Shown here: positions 46,111 to 54,104 of the stretch, one piece after another
Numbering within the stretch: position 1 is the first letter of the stretch
Layout: each line of letters begins with the position of its first letter
Source of the DNA: Rhizobium sp. BK313
GTDB lineage: Bacteria > Pseudomonadota > Alphaproteobacteria > Rhizobiales > Rhizobiaceae
Assembly: GCF_014193655.1 (NCBI RefSeq)
Contig: NZ_JACHZQ010000003.1
Coordinates: 620,001 to 684,000, forward strand
Direction of reading: 5' to 3'
Length of the DNA: 64,000 bases
Translations under genes and position numbers: made by a program
Notes under the pieces: generated by a model
What the model was told of the DNA's origin: nothing
The model's database searches: none
Seen by the model: only the letters and a program-made list of their open reading frames with translations

Positions 46111-46143
46111 TTGTGCACCGCACAAATATGTTGCAATGCACAA
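46111..46143. promoter_or_regulatory. TGC/GCA palindromes upstream of phasin
   Basis: TTGTGCACCGCACAA (46111-46125) is a perfect 6-3-6 dyad, identical in its arms to 38871-38885. It is followed by TTGCAATGCACAA (46131-46143). The A+T-rich stretch ACTATATTATATAA just beyond may hold the -10 element. TGC-rich repeats before phasin genes are the known target of PhaR in Paracoccus, so autoregulated phasin control is a fair inference. Confidence 0.55.
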
Positions 46144-46216
46144 TAAACTATATTATATAAAGCTCAATCAGTTCACGAAGGGCGCCTCTGAGGAGGGCCC
46201 GTATAGGAGCGCTATC

Positions 46217-46666
46217 ATGGCTACTGTAAAGAAAGACGACGTTTTTTCAACGGCTGCATTCGACCCGTCCAAGCTGTCAGAATCCTTCCGCGACTTCGCG
46301 GAAAAGGGTGCTGCACAGTCCAAGGAAGCCTTCGCCAAGATGAAGACGGCCGCCGAAGAAGCCGGCAAGACCGTAGAAGCCACTGTGCAGACCGCACAGG
46401 CCGGCACTGTGGAAATCGGTCTCAAGGCCATCGACGTGCTGCGCACCAATGCCGAAAGCTCGCTGGCGCACATGGAAGCCCTGCTTCGCGTCAAGTCCGT
46501 CGCCGAACTCTTCGAACTGCAGACCTCCTTCATCCGCAAGCAGGCTGAAGTGACCGTCGAGCAGGCCAAGTCCATACAGGAAACCACCAAGAAGGTCGCC
46601 GAAAAGCTGGCAAAGCCGGCTAAGGACGCCGCCGAAAAGGCCATGTCCTCCTTCAAGGCTGCTTAA
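46217..46666 (+). CDS. Phasin (PHB granule-associated protein)
   Basis: The 149-residue product from ATG 46217 (AGGAGCG upstream) is Ala/Lys/Glu-rich and fully helical, with phasin-type blocks FRDFAEKGAAQSKEAFAKM, TVEIGLKAIDVLRTNAE and ELFELQTSFIRKQAE. Phasins coat polyhydroxybutyrate granules and limit their size. The upstream frame reaching 46106 is promoter DNA, not protein. The leader carries the TGC/GCA dyads. A strong terminator at 46691-46734 follows. Together with acsA2 it marks PHB metabolism in this region. Confidence 0.92.
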   Translation: MATVKKDDVFSTAAFDPSKLSESFRDFAEKGAAQSKEAFAKMKTAAEEAGKTVEATVQTAQAGTVEIGLKAIDVLRTNAESSLAHMEALLRVKSVAELFELQTSFIRKQAEVTVEQAKSIQETTKKVAEKLAKPAKDAAEKAMSSFKAA

Positions 46667-46690
46667 TCTTCCAGAAGCCTCCCAAGGCCA

Positions 46691-46734
46691 AACGTCCCGT
46701 TTTCAGGTGAAAACACTGAAAGCGGGACGTTTTA
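46691..46734 (+). terminator. Long-stem intrinsic terminator after phasin
   Basis: AACGTCCCGTTTTCAG (46691-46706) pairs with CTGAAAGCGGGACGTT (46716-46731), 16 pairs with one G-U, followed by T-rich TTTA. It lies 25 bases after the phasin stop. Confidence 0.88.
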
Positions 46735-46893
46735 GATTCAAGGGCATAAAGCGTCCTTTGCACGTTGGTCCAAACGCACGACGCTTTGTGGGCTGGGCAT
46801 CATGCGCAGCTTTTTTATATTGCGGGGAGATAGGACTTGAAATAATTTCAAAGTCCTCGTATGTCACCCCCGTTCGCGGCGACGCGAGCATGT

Positions 46894-46970
46894 GCGGTTG
46901 TAGCTCAGTTGGTTAGAGCGCAGGTTTGTGGCACCTGAGGTCGGAGGTTCGAGACCCCCCAACCGTACCA
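46894..46970 (+). tRNA. tRNA-His (anticodon GTG), without encoded G-1
   Basis: The cloverleaf folds: acceptor GCGGTTG (46894-46900) with CAACCGT (46960-46966, one G-U), D arm GCTC/GAGC, anticodon arm CAGGT-TTGTGGC-ACCTG with anticodon GTG, and T arm with TTCGA. The CCA is encoded. Base 73 is A (46967) and the base before position 1 is T, so the universal G-1:C73 histidine identity pair is missing, a trait I recall for some alphaproteobacteria. The T stem has an A-C mismatch (46945 and 46957). Confidence 0.95.
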
Positions 46971-47100
46971 TTTCCACAAAAAATCAGAAAGTTTCCAACT
47001 CTCCCGGCCGGTATCCAGCGCCGGTCTCGGATGTTTTGGACACTCTGCGCCGACCGCCATCGCTTGAAAACTGCCGCATTATGGCGTTATCGGCCGCAGG

Positions 47101-47247
47101 CTATTTCTTGTCCTCAGGCTTCTTTTCGACATGTCCCGGCGAAATCGGATCGCTTGCGGGAAACGTTTCCTCAAGCGCTTCCTCGAGATAGTCGTCCTGT
47201 TCTTTGATTTCTTTTTCGGTCAGTTCCGGTTTCTTCTTCTCGCTCAT
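47101..47247 (-). CDS. Small charged PASDP-motif protein
   Basis: A 48-residue, very charged frame starts at ATG 47247 (or the adjacent ATG 47250), with GGGGAG upstream. It reads Lys/Glu-rich helix EKEIKEQDDYLEEALEE, then FPASDPISPGH and a Lys-rich end. Small proteins with the PASDP motif are widespread in rhizobia and other bacteria as hypotheticals of unknown role. Longer in-frame extension to 47343 is not convincing. It lies alone behind the tRNA. Confidence 0.6.
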   Translation of the reverse strand: MSEKKKPELTEKEIKEQDDYLEEALEETFPASDPISPGHVEKKPEDKK

Positions 47248-47250
47248 CAT

Positions 47251-47544
47251 CCCAACTCCCCTTGGTGCTTTCAAGGTAACTAGAATATCTCGGGCGCTTG
47301 TCCAGCGTACTCGATCCTCGGGCTGACCTTGGAAGCGGCGCATGCTCCCTGTTTCTCGGCAATGTTGCTGCCGACCGCCGTGGTGATGGCCGTCTCGGCC
47401 ACATCTTTGCGCAGAACCTTGTTCGCTTTCACCATCCCCTGGATTCCACCGCAGCTTTCACGATGGGCCGGCGGAATTTCCTTTGGAACCGCGCATGTTC
47501 CCGACCGTTCCCCAATATCAACAGCAAGAGGGAAGGAACTGGCC
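47251..47544. other. Intergenic stretch between two small ORFs
   Basis: About 294 bases. Overlapping frames exist here in both directions but lack a ribosome site or protein-like composition. I see no RNA gene or terminator. Probably divergent promoters. Confidence 0.4.
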
Positions 47545-47808
47545 ATGTCCGTGCCACGCGAGCCGATTCCCAAGAAGCCACCGATGCCCGGTCCCGGCTG
47601 GACACCGGAGCCGCCGATCCTGGAGCCGGATCCCGACTGGCTGCCGGATGAAATTCCTGTTCCCAATCCCGATGAGAACGAGGAGCCTCCGAAGCATGCC
47701 TTAGGCCTGACGTGGCTTCACAAAAACATCCGCCGTTCCTCGCTCACCAGCTCCTGGAGAAAGTCTGCGACGGTACGCACCCGCACCAGATCGCGGGCGC
47801 TTTCGTGA
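47545..47808 (+). CDS. Small proline-rich acidic protein
   Basis: ATG 47545, with GGAAGGAA upstream, opens an 87-residue frame. The first 52 residues are proline-rich and acidic (PMPGPGWTPEPP, IPVPNPDENEEPPKHA), disordered and typical of small rhizobial hypotheticals. The remaining 35 are basic, with Ser/Arg/Thr, and are read antisense through the 3' end of the convergent lysR gene, so the natural stop may have been lost. Function unknown. Confidence 0.4.
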   Translation: MSVPREPIPKKPPMPGPGWTPEPPILEPDPDWLPDEIPVPNPDENEEPPKHALGLTWLHKNIRRSSLTSSWRKSATVRTRTRSRALS

Positions 47809-48605
47809 TAGGTGGTCCAGTAGGCGCGCTTGATCGAGATATCAGGAAGGATGCTGGTCAACTCCGGATATTGCCTGGCGATATAGTCGTGCAGGATACC
47901 GATGCCGGCACCGGAGCGCACTGCCTCCGTCTGGCCGATGGCGGTGGAGATTTCGAAAGACGCATCCCAGCTACGCATGATTTCGCCGGAGAAATTCAGC
48001 GAGGCGGTAAAGATCAGGTCTTCGACATACCCGATACGCGGGTGCAATTTCAAAGCTTCGACGCTGTCGGGGAGGCCCGCCTGGTCGAGATATGCCTTCG
48101 ACGCGTAAAGGCCAAGTGTATAGTCCGTCAACTTGGACGAGATCAGGCGGCCCTGTTCCGGACGTTCCAGCGTGATGGCGATATCAGCCTCGCGCTGCGA
48201 CAGCGAGAAGGAGCGCGGTACCGGCACGAGCTGGATGCGCAGTTCCGGATAGCGCGCGATCAGCCGCCCCAAGCGGGGCGCGAGGAAGGAAACGCCGAAA
48301 CCGTCCGGCGCGCCAATACGCACCGTGCCGGTAATGGCGCTATCGAGATGGCCGACGCTCGCCTGGGCGCGCAGCATTTCCGTTTCCATGCGCTCCGCCG
48401 CATGAACAAAGATTTCGCCCTCCGCCGTCAGCTCGCAGCCATTGGTGCGGCGGATCAGCAGCCGCGTTTTCAGCCGCTCCTCCAGCGTCGTCACCCGCCG
48501 GGAGAGCGTCGCGTGGTTGACTCCAAGCCGTTTCGAGGCCGCCAGGATTTGTCCTGTACGGGCAACAGCGAGGAACATACGGACATCATCCCAATCCATC
48601 TGCAC
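47718..48605 (-). CDS. LysR-family regulator divergent from mmsA
   Basis: The 295-residue product shows a LysR helix-turn-helix (AVARTGQILAASKRLGVNHATLSRRV, core KRLGVNHATLSRR) and an effector domain with a VRIGAPDGFGVSFLAPRL start. ATG 48605 (or 48599) is 106 bases from the mmsA start on the other strand, the usual LysR/target layout. It therefore probably regulates mmsA, with a valine or inositol catabolite as effector. The identity of the effector is inference. Confidence 0.88.
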   Translation of the reverse strand: MQMDWDDVRMFLAVARTGQILAASKRLGVNHATLSRRVTTLEERLKTRLLIRRTNGCELTAEGEIFVHAAERMETEMLRAQASVGHLDSAITGTVRIGAPDGFGVSFLAPRLGRLIARYPELRIQLVPVPRSFSLSQREADIAITLERPEQGRLISSKLTDYTLGLYASKAYLDQAGLPDSVEALKLHPRIGYVEDLIFTASLNFSGEIMRSWDASFEISTAIGQTEAVRSGAGIGILHDYIARQYPELTSILPDISIKRAYWTTYHESARDLVRVRTVADFLQELVSEERRMFL

Positions 48606-48711
48606 ATCCAGGACTTCAATTTCTGCACAACGGTTGCTTATAACAGCTCATTGATTTGTGCAAATTGAAGTGCCATCCTGCATTCATTCCAGAAAACGAG
48701 GAGGCACATCC

Positions 48712-50208
48712 ATGCGTGAGATCGGTCATTTCATTGGCGGCAAGCACGTCGCCGGCACCAGCGGACGCACGAGCAACGTCTACAACCCGGCAACCGGCGA
48801 AGTTCAGGCGACGGTCGCGCTCGCCGATGTCGCCGACATCCGCGCCGCCGTCGAAAACGCCAAGGCAGCGCAGCCGAAATGGGCCGCCACCAATCCGCAG
48901 CGCCGCGCCCGCGTTTTCTTCAAATTCGTCGAGCTTTTGAACCAGCATATGGACGAGCTGGCGACGATGCTCTCCAAGGAGCATGGAAAGACGGTTGAGG
49001 ACTCCAAGGGCGATGTCGTCCGCGGCCTGGAAGTTTGCGAATTCGTCTGCGGCATTCCGCACCTCGCCAAGGGTGAGTTTACCGAAGGCGCCGGCCCGGC
49101 GATCGACATGTATTCCATCCGCCAGCCGGTCGGCATCGGCGCCGGCATTACGCCGTTCAACTTCCCGGGCATGATCCCGATGTGGATGTTCGCGCCGGCG
49201 ATCGCCTGCGGCAACGCCTTCATCCTGAAGCCGTCAGAGCGTGATCCTTCCCTGCCGATCCGCCTAGCTGAACTGATGATCGAAGCCGGCCTGCCGGCAG
49301 GCATCCTCAATGTCGTCAACGGCGACAAGGCTGCGGTCGACGCCATCCTGACGGATCCGGATATCGGCGCCATCTCCTTCGTCGGCTCGACGCCGATCGC
49401 CCGCTACGTCTATGGCACGGCGGCTGCGAACGGCAAGCGCGCGCAGTGCTTCGGCGGCGCCAAAAACCACATGATCATCATGCCGGATGCCGACCTGGAC
49501 CAGGCCGTCAACGCCCTGATGGGCGCGGGCTATGGTTCTGCCGGCGAGCGTTGCATGGCGATCTCCGTCGCCGTTCCCGTCGGCGAAGACACGGCCAACC
49601 GTCTGGTCGAAAAGCTGGTGCCGAAGATCGAGTCGCTGCGCATCGGACCCTACACCGATGACAAGGCCGATATGGGCCCGCTCGTCACCAGGGACGCTTT
49701 CAACCGCGTCAACAGCCTGATCGACCGCGGTATCGAAGAGGGCGCCAAGCTCGTCGTCGATGGCCGTGGCTTCAAGCTGCAGGGTTACGAGGACGGCTAT
49801 TTCGTCGGCGGCAGCCTGTTCGACCATGTCAAACCCGACATGGATATCTACAAGACCGAAATCTTCGGGCCTGTTCTCTCGGTCGTCCGCGCCAAGAATT
49901 ACGAAGACGCGCTCGACCTGCCGATGAAGCATGAATATGGCAACGGTGTCGCGATCTATACCCGCGACGGCGATGCCGCCCGCGATTTCGCCTCGCGCAT
50001 CAATATCGGCATGATCGGCGTCAATGTCCCGATCCCGGTTCCGCTCGCCTACCACTCCTTCGGCGGCTGGAAGTCGTCAAGCTTCGGCGATCTCAACCAG
50101 CACGGCACGGATTCGATCAAGTTCTGGACCCGCACCAAGACGATCACCGCCCGCTGGCCGTCCGGCATCAAGGATGGCGCCGAATTCGTTATGCCGACGA
50201 TGAAGTGA
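48712..50208 (+). CDS. mmsA: CoA-acylating methylmalonate-semialdehyde dehydrogenase
   Basis: The 498-residue aldehyde dehydrogenase converts methylmalonate semialdehyde to propionyl-CoA and malonate semialdehyde to acetyl-CoA, in valine and myo-inositol breakdown. It has ALDH blocks ITPFNFPGMIPMW, the KPSERDP block, and the active-site Cys281 in GSAGERCMAIS. The C-terminal KFWTRTKTITARWPSG block is typical of MmsA. GAGGAGG precedes ATG 48712. It stands alone next to the divergent LysR gene and ends at the terminator 50234-50269. Confidence 0.95.
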   Translation: MREIGHFIGGKHVAGTSGRTSNVYNPATGEVQATVALADVADIRAAVENAKAAQPKWAATNPQRRARVFFKFVELLNQHMDELATMLSKEHGKTVEDSKGDVVRGLEVCEFVCGIPHLAKGEFTEGAGPAIDMYSIRQPVGIGAGITPFNFPGMIPMWMFAPAIACGNAFILKPSERDPSLPIRLAELMIEAGLPAGILNVVNGDKAAVDAILTDPDIGAISFVGSTPIARYVYGTAAANGKRAQCFGGAKNHMIIMPDADLDQAVNALMGAGYGSAGERCMAISVAVPVGEDTANRLVEKLVPKIESLRIGPYTDDKADMGPLVTRDAFNRVNSLIDRGIEEGAKLVVDGRGFKLQGYEDGYFVGGSLFDHVKPDMDIYKTEIFGPVLSVVRAKNYEDALDLPMKHEYGNGVAIYTRDGDAARDFASRINIGMIGVNVPIPVPLAYHSFGGWKSSSFGDLNQHGTDSIKFWTRTKTITARWPSGIKDGAEFVMPTMK

Positions 50209-50233
50209 TGCCCGTCCGTATTGGCTGATATGC

Positions 50234-50269
50234 ACCGCCGCTCAATGCTGATTTGGGCGGCGGTTTTTT
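50234..50269 (+). terminator. Intrinsic terminator after mmsA
   Basis: ACCGCCGC (50234-50241) pairs with GCGGCGGT (50257-50264), followed by TTTTTT. Confidence 0.88.
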
Positions 50270-50353
50270 GTTGCGGTTATTTTCTGCTGAGTCATCTTGC
50301 TCCGGTACGCGTTTTGTTTTAGAACAAAACAAGAACAACTGGAGGACCGTGCG

Positions 50354-50701
50354 ATGCCCGTGACCTATCAGATCGACTATCTCGAATTTCCATCGACCGA
50401 CGGGTTGAAGACCCGGCGCTTTTTCGAGGAAGCCTTCGACTGGAGCTTCGTCAGCTACGGGCCGACCTATCACGCCATCGAGGCAGCCGGCATCGACGCC
50501 GGCATCCAGGGCAATGCGGCAGAAGCCACCGACGCGCCGCTGCCTGTGGTGCGCACGACGGATTTGGAAGCGGCGCAGCGCGCGGTCGAACTCGCCGGCG
50601 GCGTGGTCACGCGACCCGCCTTCGACTTTCCCGGCGGCCGGCGCTTTCACTTCCGCGAGCCTGGCGGCTGCGAGATGGCGGTCTGGGTTTCGGCGACCTG
50701 A
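50354..50701 (+). CDS. VOC-family (glyoxalase/bleomycin resistance-like) protein
   Basis: The 115-residue product starts at ATG 50354 with GGAGGA upstream. It has one vicinal-oxygen-chelate fold: DYLEFPSTDGLKTRRFFEEAFDW (core SFVSYGP) at the start, and GGRRFHFREPGGCEMAVW at the end, in which the Arg-Glu pair and conserved HFREPGG are typical of VOC members. Such proteins dimerise and bind a metal or small ligand. No substrate can be assigned. It stands alone after mmsA. Confidence 0.82.
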   Translation: MPVTYQIDYLEFPSTDGLKTRRFFEEAFDWSFVSYGPTYHAIEAAGIDAGIQGNAAEATDAPLPVVRTTDLEAAQRAVELAGGVVTRPAFDFPGGRRFHFREPGGCEMAVWVSAT

Positions 50702-50979
50702 ACTAGGGGCCGGGTCGTTGGTGTGGCATTGAAGCCGCAGTCGCGGTGCCTGTTTTTACCTGTCCTATGACGTACTTTATAAAACGCGATTTTCCCATTG
50801 ATTGCGGCAGGATTTCCTGTTCTCAAATACAACGGTTGAGCGAAACTTTCGCCGAGCGACACACCCCTCGGCGGACGAATTATGCCTATGGCGTTAGCGA
50901 TCGCCGGTAGCTCAACGCGGCTGCTCTCAAGGGGAACAGCCTTCGGGGAAACAGTATCGGGCACGGGGCACATCAGATC

Positions 50980-52056
50980 ATGGCAGTTGCGGAACAGTCT
51001 TACCCATTCGGCTTTAAAAGCGCCTACAAGCGCGCCTCCTTCACTGGCAGCGCAAGAGAATATTTCGGCATCTGGATCGTTAACATCCTACTGACCATCA
51101 TAACACTCGGCATCTATTCGGCTTGGGCGAAAGTCAGGCGAAACCGCTACTTCTATGGCAATACCGTGGTGCTGGACCACACCTTCGAATATCACGCCAA
51201 AGGCAAGCAAATTTTGATCGGGCGCCTGATCGTCTTCAGCTTCCTGGCAGCATTAAATGTTCTTTCCCATGTCGCGCCACTGGCGGCGATTGGACTCTGG
51301 ATTGTTTTGATTCCGGCGTTGCCGTGGGTGCTGATGCGTGGCTTGCGCTTCAACGCGCGGGTGACCAGCTATCGTAATGTCCGTTTCGATTTCGTCGGGA
51401 CCTATGGCCAAGCGTGTAAAGCAATATATTTTGGCTGGCTTGTTATGATCATCTCCTTTGGTTTGGCGACGCCAGTGGCCAGCCGCTGGCTCTATTGCTA
51501 TGTCTTCAATAATTTGCGTTACGGCGACAGGCCGTTTGCGGCCGACCCACCGTTGCGCGAGTTTTACAAGGCTTTCGGTGTTGCGTTCGCAATTCTGATT
51601 GGGGGTCTCATTGCCACGACCTTGGCGACTGGCATTATCAGCTCAATTTTCGCCGCGCCAAACAACACCCTGTTGGCGGCAACGCGCGATGTCAGAATCA
51701 TGTATCTCGGGCTTTTTTTCTATCCGCTCTTTTATGTCGTCGCTCTGCTTTATTACCTGGCGACCGTGCGGAACATTGTCTGGTCATCCATTAAAATTGA
51801 CCGTCGCGCCGAGCTGTGGAGCGATCTTGGTCGCCGGCAATACGCATGGATCGCGATCTCAAACGTGGTCATGACGTTCGTCACGTTGGGCTTGATGCGT
51901 CCTTGGGCCGCGGTCCGCATGCGGCGCTATGTGATCGAGCATACCTCTATCAAGGTCGACGGTGAGATCGGCGTGGTCTTCGATCATATACGTTCGACCG
52001 GCAGCGCCATGAGTGCGGAGTATCTCGATGTCGACGGCTTCGACTTTGGTTTCTGA
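50980..52056 (+). CDS. DUF898 (YjgN-like) multispanning membrane protein
   Basis: The 358-residue protein has about eight hydrophobic segments and the family features FTGSAREYFGIWIVN near the start, ITLGIYSAWAKVRRNRYFYGNT, and a late second copy-like ARLWSDLG/TLGLMRPWAAVRMRRY block. This is DUF898/YjgN, an inner-membrane family of unknown activity. Its 3' end overlaps the next gene, an M48 protease, by 29 bases (from start 52028). A CGCCGAG/CTCGGCG hairpin (50850-50873) lies in the leader. Confidence 0.82.
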   Translation: MAVAEQSYPFGFKSAYKRASFTGSAREYFGIWIVNILLTIITLGIYSAWAKVRRNRYFYGNTVVLDHTFEYHAKGKQILIGRLIVFSFLAALNVLSHVAPLAAIGLWIVLIPALPWVLMRGLRFNARVTSYRNVRFDFVGTYGQACKAIYFGWLVMIISFGLATPVASRWLYCYVFNNLRYGDRPFAADPPLREFYKAFGVAFAILIGGLIATTLATGIISSIFAAPNNTLLAATRDVRIMYLGLFFYPLFYVVALLYYLATVRNIVWSSIKIDRRAELWSDLGRRQYAWIAISNVVMTFVTLGLMRPWAAVRMRRYVIEHTSIKVDGEIGVVFDHIRSTGSAMSAEYLDVDGFDFGF

Positions 52057-53158
52057 TCCGGCATCAATCGCCCGCGGCACCTGGCATCCGCCCCATTCCA
52101 GCCGGGCGGTTGCCGCCCGGCTGGTTGACATCGGCGGCTCGCTCACCGTGTTCTCGGATGAGGATGACGACAAGGACAAGCGCCTCGCCTGGGGCATCCG
52201 CTCTGACATTGAAATCAGCCCGCGCGTAGGCTCAATTCCGCGGCGCGTCACCTTCAGCAACGAGTCTGTCTTCGAAATCCGCGACAACGACGCCGTCGAC
52301 GCCTATCTTCAAAGCCGCGGCGAGGGGCGCAGCAGTTTTGTGCACCGGCTCGAGATTGTTCGCCCGCGTATGATCGCCTTCGCCATAGCGACGGCTGTGC
52401 TGGCATCGACCATTTATCACTACGCCTTGCCGGCGTTGGTGGAGATCGCCGTGTTGGTGACGCCGCCGGTCGTGCCGGAGATGATGTCTGCGGGTACGTT
52501 GAAGACGCTGGATCAGGTGACGCTTAGTCCGAGCAAGCTGCCCGAGGCCAAGCGAAGGGAAATCACCGATCAATTCGAAAAGATCGCTACGCGCGCGGAG
52601 GGCGGTGTCGGCCGATACAAGCTGAATTTTCGCGATGGCGGCGTCATCGGCCCGAATGCCTTCGCGCTGCCGGACGGCAATATGGTCCTGACCGACGAAT
52701 TGGTGGACCTTGCCGGCGGCGATACGGAAATGATCATGGCCGTTCTCGGCCACGAGATCGGCCATGTCGAATATAAACACAGCCTCCGTCAGCTTTACCA
52801 CGCCGCCGGCGTCGCTGGTTTGGTCATGTTGATTGCCGGCGACGTCGGTTCCGGCGTGCAGGATGTTCTGACCCAAGGCGGCGGCCTCTTGGCGCTTTCC
52901 TATTCTCGTTCGGCCGAAGCCCAGGCCGACCGCCGTTCGGTCGAATTGATGCAGGAAGCGGGTATGGACCCGACCGCACTGTCGCGTTTCTTCGATGTTC
53001 TGGAAACCAAGCTCGACGATCATTCCAATACCAGCATGCTGTCGACCCATCCGGGCACGCCGGAACGCAAGCAGGCAATTCTCGACTACGCCAAGGAGCT
53101 GCGGGCCAAGCAGAGCGAACCGGAAACAACCGGCATCCGCCCGCCGAAATCGGACTGA
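52028..53158 (+). CDS. M48-family zinc metallopeptidase with N-terminal beta domain
   Basis: The 376-residue protein from ATG 52028 (GCGGAG upstream; GTG 52013 is an alternative) has an N-terminal beta-rich domain (about 10-105), a membrane segment near 108-140, and a peptidase domain with the zinc motif HEIGH at 242-246 and the third ligand in SRSAEAQADRRSVEL. That makes it an active-looking BepA/HtpX-type peptidase facing the periplasm. It overlaps the DUF898 gene and is probably its functional partner. Substrates unknown. A signal peptide is not evident. Confidence 0.87.
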   Translation: MSTASTLVSDPASIARGTWHPPHSSRAVAARLVDIGGSLTVFSDEDDDKDKRLAWGIRSDIEISPRVGSIPRRVTFSNESVFEIRDNDAVDAYLQSRGEGRSSFVHRLEIVRPRMIAFAIATAVLASTIYHYALPALVEIAVLVTPPVVPEMMSAGTLKTLDQVTLSPSKLPEAKRREITDQFEKIATRAEGGVGRYKLNFRDGGVIGPNAFALPDGNMVLTDELVDLAGGDTEMIMAVLGHEIGHVEYKHSLRQLYHAAGVAGLVMLIAGDVGSGVQDVLTQGGGLLALSYSRSAEAQADRRSVELMQEAGMDPTALSRFFDVLETKLDDHSNTSMLSTHPGTPERKQAILDYAKELRAKQSEPETTGIRPPKSD

Positions 53159-53281
53159 CAGCCGATATCTCCATCAGAATAACGTGAATGTGAATTTCAT
53201 CTTTTGGAATTGTTCAAAACTACGAAAGGCTCTATATACCTCTCGAACCGTCCTATGCGGCCTTGATTCCAGGAGATCGGC

Positions 53282-53770
53282 ATGCGCTTGACCAAGCAGA
53301 CCAACTACGCAGTGCGCATGCTTATGTATTGCGCCGCCAATGAAGGCCACTTGAGCCGTATCCCGGAAATTGCCAGAGCCTACGGTGTTTCCGAGCTGTT
53401 TTTGTTCAAGATTTTGCAGCCGCTCACCAAGGCTGGCCTTGTTGAAACCGTGCGTGGCCGCAATGGCGGCGTGCGTCTCGGCAAGCCGGCGACCAATATC
53501 AGCCTGTTCGACGTCGTCCGGGTGACCGAAGATAGTTTTGCAATGGCGGAATGCTTCGAGGAAGGGGTCGTCGAATGCCCGTTGGTCGATAGTTGTGGCC
53601 TGAATTCGGCGTTGCGCAAGGCGCTCAATGCCTTCTTCGACGTGCTGACGGAATATTCTATCGACGACCTCGTCAAGGCCCGTCCGCAGATCAATTTCCT
53701 GCTCGGCTTGACGGACGCGGATCACAGGGCGATAGCCAAAAAGCCGGCGATCACGGCGCCCGCCGCCTGA
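53282..53770 (+). CDS. rirA: Iron-responsive Rrf2-family regulator RirA
   Basis: The 162-residue Rrf2 protein is nearly the known rhizobial RirA throughout (MRLTKQTNYAVRMLMYCAAN start, VRGRNGGVRLGKPA wing). It has the iron-sulfur cysteines 91, 99 and 105 in AECFEEGVVECPLVDSC. RirA represses iron uptake and siderophore genes when iron is sufficient, replacing Fur in rhizobia. The start follows AGGAGA. It stands alone, with a terminator-like hairpin (53795-53821) 25 bases downstream. I found no confident iron-responsive operator in its promoter. Confidence 0.95.
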   Translation: MRLTKQTNYAVRMLMYCAANEGHLSRIPEIARAYGVSELFLFKILQPLTKAGLVETVRGRNGGVRLGKPATNISLFDVVRVTEDSFAMAECFEEGVVECPLVDSCGLNSALRKALNAFFDVLTEYSIDDLVKARPQINFLLGLTDADHRAIAKKPAITAPAA

Positions 53771-54104
53771 CATTGAATTTGTGTAGATTTTCAGTCCGCG
53801 GCTACCTGAGGTGGCCGCGGATTTTCATTTGTATTGCCACGTAATATTAGGGCAAATTATTAGTATTTTCGAAGAAGCAAGCACGAAATTATTCAGATTG
53901 CGTCTAAAACGCGCACGATTTCGCCAGATTGTTGCCAATCCAAGACCTTTTTTGTCTGAAAATTTCCAAACTCCACAATTTGGAAAAAATTTAGGCGGTG
54001 CGTGTTGCTTTCGCACATTAAATAGCGTTCCATCGGCGCGATCCGGATAGGAACCTTTGGGGATCCACGGCTTCAAAAGAAGAACAAACCTGGGAAACGA
54101 TATC
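53771..54104. other. Long A+T-rich leader/promoter region of dppA
   Basis: After the rirA terminator the DNA from 53822 to about 54015 is markedly A+T-rich relative to the rest of the window. It holds an inverted repeat, TTCCAAA (53964-53970) and TTTGGAA (53979-53985). No ORF is credible. It likely carries the dppA promoter and perhaps a regulated leader, as in other peptide-binding protein genes. Confidence 0.5.
53795..53825 (+). terminator. Hairpin terminator after rirA
   Basis: TCCGCGGC (53795-53802) pairs with GCCGCGGA (53814-53821), extended by ACC/GGT, followed by TTTTC. The T-run is short, so efficiency is uncertain. Confidence 0.7.

Noticed and set aside
53159..53281. Iron-responsive operator in the rirA promoter
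   Set aside because: I looked for a TGA-(N)-rich iron-responsive dyad and found only partial resemblance.
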